Shown: positions 10,617 to 22,056 of the stretch, piece after piece
How positions within the stretch are numbered: the first letter of the stretch is position 1
Layout: the number at the start of each line of letters is the position of its first letter
NCBI RefSeq assembly: GCF_000315915.1
Contig: NC_020193.1
Coordinates: 62,001-126,000 of the forward strand
Reading direction: 5' to 3'
Length of the DNA stretch: 64,000 bases
Source of the DNA: Henningerozyma blattae CBS 6284
Taxonomy: Eukaryota; Ascomycota; Saccharomycetes; Saccharomycetales; Saccharomycetaceae
Notes under the pieces: model-generated
The model's input: only the letters and a program-made list of their open reading frames with translations
The model's database searches: none
What the model was told of the DNA's origin: nothing
Program-made: the position numbers and the translations under genes

Positions 10617-10770
10617 AAGATGACTAACCCTGTATTACCCTGTTTAACCCTAATTATATAACCTAATACAATGATTTGATTTTAAACATATCACGTGATA
10701 ATCGAACCCTTTTTTTATGATTTACTAACCCTTGAAAACCTTAAACCCTTTTACAACCCTACAAACATCC
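10617..10770. promoter_or_regulatory. Cluster of AACCCT (Tbf1-like) motifs plus a CACGTG box
   Basis: Within about 150 bp there are repeated AACCCT, TACCCT or AAACCC motifs, one a full AACCCTAA (the complement of TTAGGGTT, the Tbf1 site). The palindrome TCACGTGA (10691-10698) lies among them. The cluster sits between divergent RAD51 and YEL1, followed by a TATAAATA box near 10861. Tbf1 drives many snoRNA and some protein-gene promoters in yeasts. I could not find C/D or H/ACA boxes downstream of the TATA box, so it more likely serves YEL1 and/or RAD51. Confidence 0.45.
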
Positions 10771-11581
10771 GTGAACCCCGGTTCCCCTGAAAATGACAGC
10801 ACACAAATATCGTGGGTGCTGCGACGTTTCTGTGCCGCACAAGGGTGGCGTGGGACAGGCTATAAATAGATTTGATAAAAAGCCAAGAGAGTAAAATATT
10901 TTTCAAAATGAGATTCGCTAGAAGTTCAGAAATAGACTAGATGAGATTATAAATATTAACTAACCGCTAGACAGTAAAGCACTTCTTGAGATTTATTAAT
11001 AAAACTAAATAAAATAATACAACTCTAGTTACATACTATTCTAAATTTCGTTTTGTAAATCAAATCAACTAAACGGAAAAACCACAAGACACCAATCCAT
11101 ACCCTTATTCCTACATACCGAAAGCAAGTGAATTTTGTAACTTGTCATCACCTTTTTTAGACATAAGATTCTATAAATATATCCGGATTTATAACTATTT
11201 CTGTATCTGATAGTGTGTGTGTGTGTGTATAGTATCTAAAGCTTATCTAGTTTTTTTGCTTTGACGCTTACAGGCTTTTATTTTTATTGATTTTACTATC
11301 CTTTTGTCTTTTCCATTTTTTTTAGTTTTGTTGGACTAGGTGGAAATAGTTATTTATTTATTTATTAGGGACAATAATTAACCTTGGAAAATAAAAAATA
11401 AGTAAAAAAACACAAGGCAGCATTTGAAAAAATATCACAAGCACTAAACTACGAAATAAATAAATTCAAATATTTGAGATATAGTTAACCTCATACGGTT
11501 CCAAAGCGAATCATTTACGGCATTGAAGCTCAGAGTATAGTATAGGGGAACTGCATCACAAGATCACACACTCATTTAAGG
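10771..11581. other. Long leader/promoter region of YEL1
   Basis: No gene seen. A TATAAATA box near 10861 is about 720 bp from the YEL1 ATG, so either the 5' UTR is unusually long or other initiation sites are used. A short (GT)n run occurs at 11216-11228 and AT-rich tracts fill the rest. Confidence 0.4.
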
Positions 11582-12183
11582 ATGAGTAGCAGTGTATCCA
11601 ACTATAACAATAGCAATGCAAGCCAATGCAAATACAAGTATAATAATACAAATCAATATAAAAGTCCAGATCTTTACAACCAAGACGATTCGATAATAAG
11701 TATGAGCTCAATTACAACACCAAAGGATAACATTATCAATGACTCATTGTATGAGAGCTCCAATAGAGATAGTAACAACACAATCATCAACCCCAAAGGA
11801 ACATCTGATAATTATACAAGTGCTAATCAAAATTCAAAATCATCTTTAAATGCCAATATAACGGCAGAAACAATATATTCAAACTCCTATATTAGTATAG
11901 ATTTAGATTCCTTTGAGAATCAATGTAATAATAGAAACTCCCCGACTGCATTCATCAAAAGACCTACACCAGACACTTTGACTTCACCAACATCTCTTCG
12001 AAATACGGCATCACTAAATCCTAATATCGATTCATATATTAGCATAGATTCCTCATCCAATAATGATACAAGTAATGATTCATTATACCAAAATGCCCAT
12101 AGTTCATTCCCAAGCGTAAGAACAAATCCTACCCCATCTTCAAGATTTAATTCAAAGCGTAATAGCACGCTTTTGAATAATAC

Positions 12184-12215
<32 letters not shown>

Positions 12216-15200
12216 GCAATAGCAAAGAGACAATTATGCACCCCCAAAGACCGCCAATTCCAAGCATGCAGAGGACAATTAATTTAAATAATTCAAAAAC
12301 AATAGAAAATGCAATAAATGCTATAGATTTGGCTGCAACAGCCAAAGAAAATGTTGCAGCAGCGATACCTAATGGAAATTCCAAGGCCATATCGAACCAT
12401 CCTTATTCTATACGAGCGTTTAGTAATCCCGAAACAATTGAAGACGAAAATTCCAATAAAATTTCAGCTAATAATTCAAACGCAGATTATCATTCATCAA
12501 ACTCAAATAGAAATAGTGTCTATTCAAATAAGTCTATTACAACAATTCATCCAGAGAGGCCACCTATTCCTACGGCCAAAAATTTCACGTCTAAAACAAT
12601 ACCTTCTTTTCAAGATAAGAATAACGATACCAATAAAACATTTAATGGAAGCACCACCAAAGATGTAGATGCTATTGTTAATGGCATCTCTCAAGCAACT
12701 AAGCTCATGCCCTCTTCTCAAGGAAGAAATATACCTACAATCAAATACACTAATACAGAAAGCAATATTTCTATTAATTCTTATAACAATAAGGATGAAT
12801 ATGCCGACAATTCAAATCTTGATGATGAAACAAATACAGTACAAACCAAATTCACTATTAGAAATAGAACTAGAACTGTAAGTGAGAATAATACACTTTC
12901 ATATCAAGAAAGAAGCAATGATATTAATATCAATGCCAAGTCAAATCGGAATAGTATTTCTGCAGATTTAATTAGTACAAGAATTCATCCGGAAAGGCCA
13001 CCAGTCCCTAATACAAGTAAAATTATAAATATTCAAACTACAAACTCGAAAGGAGATAAACCTATATCAAAGAGTAATATAGATTTGACTTCAAATCGAA
13101 AATCTTTTAATGGTACAAACTTGGCTAGAAATGGCTTATATTCTAATAAAGATTCTTCTCTGAATTCTTTTCAAAATCCCAAAGACAGCAATACTACCAC
13201 AAGGAGCCTAAGTTCAGGTACTAATGCCAGCTCAGAAGATGCAAGCGCAAGAAGTAATACAAACTTGAAGAGGAGTGGTGTTCAATTAAATAAACAAATA
13301 ATTCATCAAGAGAGACCACCAATCCCTAATACCAATAATAATAGGAATATAAGCTCATTATTTAGTAATAATTCTTCTAATAGAAGTTCAATTGGAAATA
13401 ATAAAAGAACTAACCTTTATTCAAATAGAAACTCTGTCTCTTCAAAACAAGATACAAATAGACTGCCAACCCCACCTGCAAACAGTAATTCTATTCAAGC
13501 TGATTTAGAGGGGAAGCTAGAAAGTTTAAAATCCGATGTTAACTCAGAATATCCAGAACGGAGCTCAAATCCAAAGAGGAAATCATTTACAACATATACT
13601 GAACGAGTTTCTTCAAATGCAAGAAGAATCAATGATTATTTAGACAGCAATACAAATGCAAGAAAGGAAGCTTGGGAAATTAGCTATGCTTCTTTGAATA
13701 ACGACGATGGTTCAACAAGCCAATATAAAAATACAGATACCATATATCCTTTGAAAAATTGTGTTAAACCGCCGCCTCCAAACAGTCCTCCACCTCCACA
13801 CAATCTCCCACTCCCACTTAGTCCTCCCCTTCCACGTGATCCACCACCTTCACGTATTTCTCCATCTTCACATATTCCTCCACCTTCTTATATTCCTCCA
13901 AAGCCTTCCCAATTTCTTCCACCACCTTCGCATGTTCCCCCACCACCGATAAACTTTAATGATACAACTAGACAAAACAGAGAAAATAACTCGAGGAAAA
14001 GTTCTTCTAATGGTTCTCAAAGGAGTAGCTATTTCAATAACGATTATTTGAATAAAAATCCATATATATCTGATGACGATGACGATGACGATGATGATGA
14101 TGAATATCTCGTTTTAAAAATAAGTAATGGTATAAGTCCATTGAAAGATACAAATTCAAATAAAATAAATACAAAAGATAGATATTTAAATATTTCAAAT
14201 GAAAATATTTATCCAAGTAAAAACTCCAACACATTATCTCCCATACCGAAATCCAATCGTTTAAGTCCAAATAGAGATTCCTCCAATAGAGACTCATTTA
14301 ATGGTTATTCGGATCGGAATTCAGCAAGTACTTACTCAAATAGAGATTCTAGCAGTGCTTATTCGAACAGTACTTACTCTAATAGAAATTCTGGAAATAT
14401 CCTTCTAAATATTAATCAAAGTTTGTCAAATTCTGAACCAAAATCATATGATAGATTATCGAAGCATAAATTGTCTACAACTGAGTCGGATAGATATTCA
14501 AGCAGTAGCTTTGATAATATACAACCAGTAAATGAAAAGCAACAATCCTCGACGCTAAACAGAAATTCAATCACTTATTCTTCTGGTCACGATATATTGT
14601 CAAAGAGCAATCAATATCCTAAAAATTCCAATAGATATACCAATTGCTTTGATATTGGTAATGAGTTAGCAATTAGGAAATCACCCCAACAATTACAGGA
14701 TAATTATGGATCGTCGGCGGGTAGCAAGAATACTGAGGCTTTGTTAAGCAATAAAGATTCAATCTATAATAATGCTCAACAAGGTTTTGAACCAAATAGT
14801 GGGTTTACTAATAATAAACCCCATCCAGATTTGCCAATGATGAATGGTAGATCTGTAGTGCAAGGCAATAGGGCCACTAGAGAATTCCTACTTAAAAGTA
14901 GTAGAGATTCCTCAAACACAATAATAAGTACCACATCTAATCAAACCGATAATACTACTACCACTGAAAAATCTCTTGATACGGACTTAGACTTATTTAA
15001 AAGGAAGCCAAGTATCGTTGTGAATACTGCTCCTGATATTCCATCTAAATTTATAACATCAACTAGCAACCCTCAAACGACTACGAGTTATAATTCCGGC
15101 TATTCTACTGATTCATCTTCTAGTTCAATTTCTGAATCAACTGCCGGATCACTTTCTCTTTCTGCCTCTAATGAGGCACACACTCCAAAAGTAAATAATA

Positions 15201-17587
15201 AATTTTCTACAAATGATACCCTTACTATTGATACAGAATATCCAACACTTGTAGAATCTCCAACCATGAGCACTATTCATTCTTTTACTACTACACAATT
15301 TACAACACCAGATCCTAATGAAAAAGTGCCATCAATTACCGATAAGGAAATTGCTTATAAAATGTTGTTACATGAATATTTTAAAGTAGAATTTAAAGAA
15401 TATGCAAATTATTTAGGTTCGAAAAAAAATAATCTAATATTGCAAAGCTTTATTGGCCTTTTGAAGCCCTTGCCATCTTCTTTGCTAGACTGTCTAATTC
15501 AGCTCTCCAAGTCAGTTTATTTAATAGCTGAATCTCAAAATTTAGATAGAATATTGGAAGAATTATCAAAGCAATATGCTAAACAATATCCTGATTCTAT
15601 ATTCTCCACTCATTTTGAACTGTATCACATTGTTTTATTTTCGCTTTTAATCCTAAATTCAAATTTGCATACATTTGTTGGAACCTCCTCATCTATTACA
15701 GTATCACTTAGTATATTCATTGATGATACACTTTATGCTTTGAAAAAGGAATGTGACAGAAAAAAATGGGATTATTTAGAGCTAGTTGAAAATGTAAGTT
15801 CTGATGAGAATATTAAAACTGCTTTAGCCAAATACTATAAGGAATTGGAACTTCGTCAATTGCCGTTGTATGATCACGAGGAAATCTTAAAAAATAACAG
15901 TAAGAAGCATGGACGTGCACATTTAGCTCATGTGAACCAAAAAGCTGTAGCCCATGGCATTAGCAATACCACATCAAAGATTAAAAAAACAACTAAAAAA
16001 TCTTATTTATTAAAAAGAAGCGCCAGTATCGCGACTCTTGCGAACAGCCACCCTACTGATGATGGTCATAACAGACATTCTGGCAGAAACTCTAGAGGTA
16101 AGGGCAAATCGAATTCAAGGTCGAAAACAAGGACCACTTCAAATTCAAAATCAGCTAAAAAAATTAATAATAGACGTGCAATAAAGGGATATTCACTAAA
16201 TGAGCCCTTACTTGTACCATTTAAGGATCTTTATAAAAAGGAGAGTTTTGATTATGAGCTTGTTACTAATCATGAATCAATTTGGTATGTGGATGATATT
16301 ATTATGACACCACAAACTATATTCAGTGCACAAATACAATTAATACCACAGGTTCAACCCACTCAACTTCGAATACCTTCTGGGTCTAGCTTAATCTCAA
16401 CTTCAAATTCAAGTTCAACATCAAACATTTCGAAAAGCGATCTAATATCTATGGAAACCTCTACAAGGACAAGGTCTAGTACAAGCTCAAAACGTAGGGC
16501 CAGATCTAGTTCAAGATCAAGGGTAAAATCTCACTCTAGATCATCATCAGCATCCACTATTACATCTCGCTCAGTTCCGGTCGGGCCTACAATATCAAAT
16601 GAGGAAAATGAAAAGAAATATCAAACTCAACCTCAATCACAATCTATAAGAAAAAAAATATTGTCCAATTTGTTTAGAAAACCTAAATCCTCTCACTCAC
16701 AATACACAGATGATGCTGTTTCAAACAACTGGGATACAATTGAAATTTCTAGAATAAATAGTAATACTGTACGACTTTCAGGATCATATGAATATGTTGA
16801 AGGTTCTTTCCCCAGTTCAAATATAGATAGAGTTGTTAAAGTTAACAGCGATTCAGGTCCATTAGAAAATGATGCTAACTTTGGTATGGCAATTGCCAGA
16901 ATTATCGTAAAAGAAGGGCGTTTATATTTATTTAAAATCCCCTTGTCATCAAAATATCCCAATGATTTAAAATTGCAGTTACAAGAAAATGCAGATTATT
17001 TGAATCTAATCCAATCAGAAAATATTGATTTAAATAGTTTACTTACCTTTAGAGAAGCTCATCAATCCTTTAAAATTTATAATCTGAAGGATACTATTGC
17101 CATCGCAAAAGGAAGTGAGAAGGTACTTGTAGAATTTTCAGATGAAAAGACATTACAGTTTGATGTTTCTAAAGAAAATGCAGGTGAAATTATTAATTGT
17201 ATTAATTTTTGGTCAAGCAGAACTTCAATTCCGCCTAATTTATTAGAATCATCATTAGATGATACAAAACAATACGGTTGGTCATTACCTATTTCAGATA
17301 CAGATATACTAGTATCAACTTGGGAACCTCCACATGCGCATTCTATTACCATGGCAAATGTCGTGAATAATAAAGAATTAGTCGAATGTGTTGATGATTG
17401 GGTTAATTATTTATCAGTTGTGAAGGATATGATGATAGAGCATGAATCAATTGAGCAGAAGATCAAACAAATCTGGTCAAAAGACAGCATGAATTCCAAT
17501 TACGAAATCGTGATGAAAAATTGGAATAAAAAAACCAATATTTGCACAGACAAATTAGACGTTGTAAAGAATATATTCGTGTATTAG
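11582..17587 (+). CDS. YEL1: Sec7-domain Arf guanine nucleotide exchange factor, YEL1-type, greatly enlarged
   Basis: Probable exchange factor for the small GTPase Arf3 at the plasma membrane (EFA6-like). A divergent Sec7 domain spans about residues 1260-1440, with AESQNLDRILEEL holding the likely catalytic Glu1317. A PH-like domain lies at about 1735-1882 (ends INCINFWSSR) and a helical tail follows, the Sec7-PH order of Yel1. Synteny with RAD51 and CMC2 also points to YEL1 (YBL060W). At 2001 residues it is nearly three times the 687 of S. cerevisiae. The extra N-terminal 1250 residues are low-complexity (Ser/Asn), with RPPIP-type motifs near 220, 323, 469 and 575, a polyproline block at about 730-790 and poly-Asp near 835. 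SYT1 is the alternative Sec7-PH family. Confidence 0.8.
12176..12216. repeat. AAT trinucleotide microsatellite (poly-Asn in YEL1)
   Basis: A run of AAT codons encodes an uninterrupted Asn tract in the YEL1 N-terminal region. It is likely length-variable between strains. Confidence 0.8.
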
Positions 17588-18466
17588 GAATTGCTGAGGA
17601 GGAATTGTTTACGACAGAGAGACAACCTTGATTAAGTTCACATCTGTTTATAGCACTTATATGTATTTTATGTAAAATATATATATATATATATATATTA
17701 CAATTCAATACAAAAAAGACGCTATTGTAACAATTCTTATAAAACATTATGTTTTTGTTTATTTTTTTTCTCTTTTTTTTCATCGATTTAATTTAGAATA
17801 TCCATTGATAGGTTCACTTAATGACTTTTATATATATATATATATATGTATATTTATACATTGGCATAATTTTCAGCATACATAAATTGCTAGATATTTA
17901 TAGTCTTTATGCAGTAAAACAGTAGATATACTGTTTTGGGATAAAAGAGAGTATAGCGTAAATATACGTGGCTAATAAAACCCCCAATTGGATAATTGAT
18001 GGTCGCCAGATGGAGTACATCCTATAACTACTTTAGGATATACTAAGCATGAGAGACATACAAATCTTGTCATGTCAATTAGATGAAAAATCCTTGACAA
18101 GTTCTCTCCCGGAACCTGAATACCTTAATAGATGACACGAATGGGAAAAAAAACGGTCTAAGCTGAACAAAATAAAATATCGATCATCAACAATTGGTCA
18201 ACCGTGAGGTTGGCTGCTGATTACAGAGTACAATCCAGTTATTTCTCTACAATTACATTCGCGTAAGCTCAGCCTCATCACTCTAGTTTTCAAAAGGGGG
18301 CGGATAAGGTTTCTTGGAATTTTAATGTCTGATCCTTTTGTACGACTTCCTTGTTTGATGAGCTGGTCTTGGTAGGCTTGGTGCTCTTCTTTTTCCCATT
18401 TTAATTATATGTATTTGTTTATCAATGTAATCTATCTTTATTTGTTCTTTTCTAACACCGTATATT
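17588..18466. other. YEL1 downstream spacer, possible further retroelement debris
   Basis: Holds the YEL1 3' end, with TA dinucleotide runs at about 17680-17699 and 17829-17846. No 3' LTR matching the family at 19.6-20.1 kb was found by eye. On the minus strand, in the same frame as the decayed gag, 18394-18293 is open for 34 codons rich in Lys, Ser and Thr, after several stops. It could be the tail of gag or the start of pol. No protease, integrase or reverse transcriptase motif is visible. Confidence 0.4.
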
Positions 18467-19570
18467 TTAAAATATTCTACTCTTTCTTTGGGAAGTGTTT
18501 TTTTCGATTTCTTTCATTGGCACATTTGTCGTGAACCAATGTTTGCACTCTTTCCAGGAACACTTAGCTATTGATTCATTTTCTATTATGTTAATATCCT
18601 TAATAGAAACAGGTTGGTATAATCTTTGAGCTACGTCTATCTGGGTTGGAGGTACTTCCCTGTGGTTGTTCCCTCTCTCATTGAATGGTTTCAACTCTGG
18701 ATGCTTTATCCAACACTGTTCAGTTAGGCGATACCCTCATTTACAGTACGAACATAGTCCTCTAGACTTCCTAGTAGAAGACAGATTGTTGACTAAATTA
18801 GGTTTGTTGACCAAATTAGAACGTTTACGGTTAGATTTTGGGTTCAAGTTATTAATTTTAAATGAAATAGGTTCTAGTCTAGTTTTGTTTATTTGACGTT
18901 CTTGCATACGCTGACGAGCCATGAATAATTCATTGTCTAATGAGTACGGCTTATGAGCACGGAATTCATTTTGTAAGTTCGTATCAACTCTTGCAATAAA
19001 TGCTTCTAGCATAGCTTTTTCTGCAATTAGTTCAGGAACTAGCTCAGTCCTAAGGTCTGAAAATTTTCTCAGGGAATCCATATCAGTTACTCTGATATCA
19101 CGTAAAATTAACATTGTCAGAGCTAATTTGTTTTGCGTTGCATACTTAGCATGCATGACACCAATCATCTCTTAGATGGTAATGCCAGGCTTATTTAAAC
19201 ATGGTTGTTTAGAAAAGTAATTGGAGGCTTCTCCCCGTAAGGAAGCAGACACTACCTTCTTTGCATTCGTACCGGTTAGGTTTAACCCTTCTGTCCACCT
19301 GGTTAGCGTACCTTGCCAAGCTTCGAAATTTTTATCGTCCTTGTTTGATGAACCACTGAATTTAGAACTTAGACTAATCGTCTCGCATAAATTGATAGCC
19401 GCTGCCTTAACTTCTTTAGCGTTAGCATCTTCTAGTTTTGCAGCAGCATCGGATGCAGTCAACGAAGTGGAAGAAGTATTAGTGTTAGGTACAACAGTAG
19501 ATTAGTTGTCTCCTGAAGGTATACTAGGTCCAGGGGGTATAGTTTGAATTGGATAAGTAGTGTCGGTCAT
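18467..19570 (-). pseudogene. Decayed gag of an LTR retrotransposon
   Basis: One reading frame runs from an ATG at 19570 to 18467 and is broken only by nonsense codons: TAA at 19504-19502, TAA at 19174-19172 and TGA at 18739-18737. No frameshift was found. The encoded protein looks like a yeast LTR-element capsid protein: a helical core (FEAWQGTLTRWTEGL, LRGEASNYF), then a basic region and a zinc-knuckle remnant CSYCK(stop)GYRLTEQC in which Tyr stands where His is expected. This is followed by CWIKHPEL. The start lies 57 bp after the end of a same-strand LTR, as expected for gag. No pol or 3' LTR was found, so the copy is truncated and inactive. The superfamily is uncertain; Ty1/copia-like is my slight preference over Ty3-like. 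Confidence 0.75.
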
Positions 19571-19627
19571 TTTAAGGTAAAGGTAGCGGAAGAAATATTT
19601 ATTCTTCCTTTGGTAACAATAAGGAGA

Positions 19628-20099
19628 TGTTAGGATGTATTCTGCGGAGTTAATGAATAGCTTGTGATATAGTCAATATATCAATCTTGTTGTATTATTC
19701 GATAATTCTATATATCTATATAGTAGTGATTCTTATAGATTAGATCTGAAAGTTAATATATATAGGTAAGAGGACAGAGTGTTTTCCGGGTCATCTATCT
19801 GTTAGGGATATTTATACATCTTACCCGATTGATGGATATCGCTATATACGGTAGCGTACGATAGACACCCCTGAGAACCCTTATTCCTCTTACCTACATA
19901 TATATTAACCTCCAGACCTAATCTATTAGAACCAACACTATATAGATATATAGAACTATCGAATAATACAGCCAGACTGATATATTGACTATATCACAAG
20001 CTATTCATTAACTCCGCAGAATACATCCTAACACTATCATATACGCCACCGTAGATAGCGATATCCATCAATCGGGTAAGATTTATAATATCTCTAACA
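19628..20099 (-). mobile_element. 5' LTR of the gag element, split by a nested LTR
   Basis: Read on the minus strand the LTR begins TGTTAGAGATATT at 20099 and ends CATCCTAACA at 19628, with the TG...CA ends and TGTTAG/CTAACA inverted tips usual for LTRs. Removing the inner insertion and one target-site copy (19800-20038) restores a continuous 233-bp LTR. It lies directly upstream of the gag pseudogene on the same strand, so it is that element's 5' LTR. The primer-binding site that should follow at 19627 could not be matched to a tRNA. Confidence 0.85.
19800..20033 (+). mobile_element. Solo LTR nested inside the older LTR, opposite orientation
   Basis: A complete 234-bp LTR starting TGTTAGGGATATT and ending CATCCTAACA. 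It is flanked by the 5-bp direct repeat CTATC (19795-19799 and 20034-20038), the target-site duplication of an integrase-mediated insertion. It belongs to the same family as the LTR it interrupts; the last 56 bases of the two are identical. With no internal region it is a solo LTR left by LTR-LTR recombination. The opposite orientation makes 19628-19683 and 19978-20033 a long perfect inverted repeat. Confidence 0.88.
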
Positions 20100-20661
20100 T
20101 AACATTATAATCCCTACTAAAAAATATCAAATAGTTCACAGATGAAACATTTAAGTTTTTTCTTTCTTGATAATTTGTTTAAATTTATTAAACTTATAAA
20201 GGTAGAGTTGGAGAAAATATCTTGAAACTTAACCAAATGTATTACAACACATTAACTTACTTGAGCATATTTTCACAAAGTGTGTTTTCCCAGGTATATA
20301 ACTTGATAAGATATAATTTTTTCCCGTTAATTATATAAATAACTAATAATATAAATTTACCGTTTTTTTTTTAGAAGAAAGAAACATTTCTATACTTTGA
20401 TATACTAAAAACATTAACCAATTATTTTGTTAACAAAAACAAACTATAACAGAAAACTATATTTCTGTAAAAACGAAGCCGTAACCTTTACTGAATTGTG
20501 ACGCGCGCCAAGTCACGTTTTCGGAGAATGCGTTTTAATGAAAAATCAAAAAAAAACTGATATAATTATAATGGTGTATTATAAGGGTGGCAAAAAATAA
20601 TACATCTTTAAGAATAGTATAAATATTCTAGATAAGAGAATAACCAAATACAAAAACAAAT
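20100..20661. promoter_or_regulatory. PUP3 upstream region with PACE element
   Basis: AT-rich spacer between the LTRs and PUP3. It holds a perfect proteasome-associated control element GGTGGCAAA at 20586-20594, 67 bp before the ATG. This is the binding site of Rpn4, which co-regulates proteasome genes. A GC-rich patch GACGCGCGCC lies near 20501-20510. No other gene seen. Confidence 0.7.
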
Positions 20662-21279
20662 ATGTCTGATCCAAGTTCTATCAATGGGGGTGTTGTTGTG
20701 GCGATGACCGGTAAAGATTGTGTTGCCATTGCCTGTGATTTACGTCTGGGAAGTCAATCGTTAGGTGTGTCTAATAATTTTGAAAAAATCTTTCATTATG
20801 GCCATGTATTTTTTGGTATCACTGGGTTAGCTACAGATGTCACTACCTTGAATGAATTGTTCCGTTACAAGACTAATATGTATAAATTGAAAGAAAACCG
20901 ATCTATTGAACCCGAAACTTTTACCAATCTAGTGTCAAGTACGTTATATAGTAAAAGATTTGGACCATATTTTGTGGGGCCTGTTGTTGCAGGGTTGAAT
21001 AGTAAAACAGGAAAACCATATATCGCAGGGTTTGATTTAATCGGGTGTATTGATGAGGCTAAAGATTTCATTGTAAGTGGTACTGCCAGTGATCAATTAT
21101 TTGGTATGTGTGAATCATTATATGAACCTAATTTAGAAAGTGAAGATCTATTCGAAACCATCAGCCAAGCCCTATTAAATGCTGTAGATCGTGATGCATT
21201 ATCTGGTTGGGGTGCTGTGGTGTATATAATCAAGAAAGATAAAGTGATTAAGAGATACTTGAAGACCAGACAGGATTAA
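20662..21279 (+). CDS. PUP3: Proteasome 20S core subunit beta 3
   Basis: Non-catalytic beta-ring subunit of the 20S proteasome. The 205-residue product is the same size as S. cerevisiae Pup3 and starts MSDPSSINGGVVVAM. It lacks the cleaved propeptide and the N-terminal catalytic threonine of the active beta subunits, as expected for beta 3. The conserved GKDCVAIACDLRLG, GPYFVGPVVAGL and ALSGWGAVVYII segments are all present. A perfect PACE element upstream supports control by Rpn4. It converges with CMC2 on the other strand. Confidence 0.97.
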   Translation: MSDPSSINGGVVVAMTGKDCVAIACDLRLGSQSLGVSNNFEKIFHYGHVFFGITGLATDVTTLNELFRYKTNMYKLKENRSIEPETFTNLVSSTLYSKRFGPYFVGPVVAGLNSKTGKPYIAGFDLIGCIDEAKDFIVSGTASDQLFGMCESLYEPNLESEDLFETISQALLNAVDRDALSGWGAVVYIIKKDKVIKRYLKTRQD

Positions 21280-21552
21280 TCAAGGCTAAAAATTGAAAAA
21301 AAATAAAACAAAAAACTAGACGAGACGAAGTGATAAGAGCTTCTTCACAAATATATATGTATTTACATGATATGTGATACTTGCGTACGATATAGGATAT
21401 ATACTTGCATACTACTAATAATACAAATTAATAAAAAGAGAAAAAGAAAACATCAAATTATCGTCGCATGCCACAAAGAATGCGTGCGTCGGTAAACTTG
21501 TGTATTACTATCGTTATTATTTTCATTTTAATTATTCTTCTTTTATATTCTA

Positions 21553-22056
21553 TTACGAGTTACGTTTGGCTTTCTCACGTTCAACGAGCTGGCGCAATAG
21601 AGCTTCATCACGCTCTAAATCATCCCAGGCATTAGCATTAGCATTCTTGGCTGCTGCGTTCTCACGTGCATTGGCCAAACGTTGACGAGCATAGTCATGA
21701 CTGAATTGGCGCATACAAGCACTTAGAGCATCCTTCTCATTGTTACAAGCCCCCAACATACGACGGGCATAGGAACTGTTATGACACTCTTCTAGTAGAC
21801 GAGCATAATGGGCACAAGCTAAATCAAGAAAGATAGGCGGTTAGTAATGAAGGAACAAAATAATTAATGATGATGATGATGATGATGACAATATAAAGGA
21901 AAAAAAGAATATCACGTGATATGATTAGGTCACGTGCATAGGTCACAGCTGGAACCAGCATTAAAAAGCAGAGCTAGAACTAGAACCAGAACCAGAGCAT
22001 AGTAGAGTTGGCAAATACATACCAGTGTGTTTGGCGGCTTCACGATCAGGCTGCAT
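21553..22056 (-). CDS. CMC2: Twin CX9C mitochondrial protein, spliced (exons 22056-22023 and 21818-21553)
   Basis: Intermembrane-space protein needed for cytochrome c oxidase biogenesis, imported by the Mia40 relay. Exon 1 (22056-22023, 34 nt) ends at GTATGT and exon 2 begins after TTTAG at 21818; TACTAAC lies at 21846-21840. The spliced frame gives 99 residues beginning MQPDREAAKH, close to the 109 of S. cerevisiae Cmc2, whose gene also has an intron. Two CX9C motifs are intact: CAHYARLLEEC from exon 2 just past the junction, and CNNEKDALSAC. Splicing is required to join the start codon to both motifs. The Ala-rich C-terminal half is unlike S. cerevisiae. Confidence 0.92.
21819..22022 (-). 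other. CMC2 intron (204 nt)
   Basis: GTATGT donor at 22022-22017, TACTAAC branch site at 21846-21840, TTTAG acceptor at 21823-21819. The intron carries a (ATG/CAT)n microsatellite at about 21867-21888 and two CACGTG boxes. Confidence 0.9.

Noticed and set aside
10880..11100. snoRNA downstream of the AACCCT cluster and TATA box
   Set aside because: No C/D boxes or H/ACA signals seen at suitable spacing.
18070..18260. tRNA-like strings (TTCTCTCCCGGAACC and similar) near the gag pseudogene
   Set aside because: No complete A and B boxes and no cloverleaf could be drawn.
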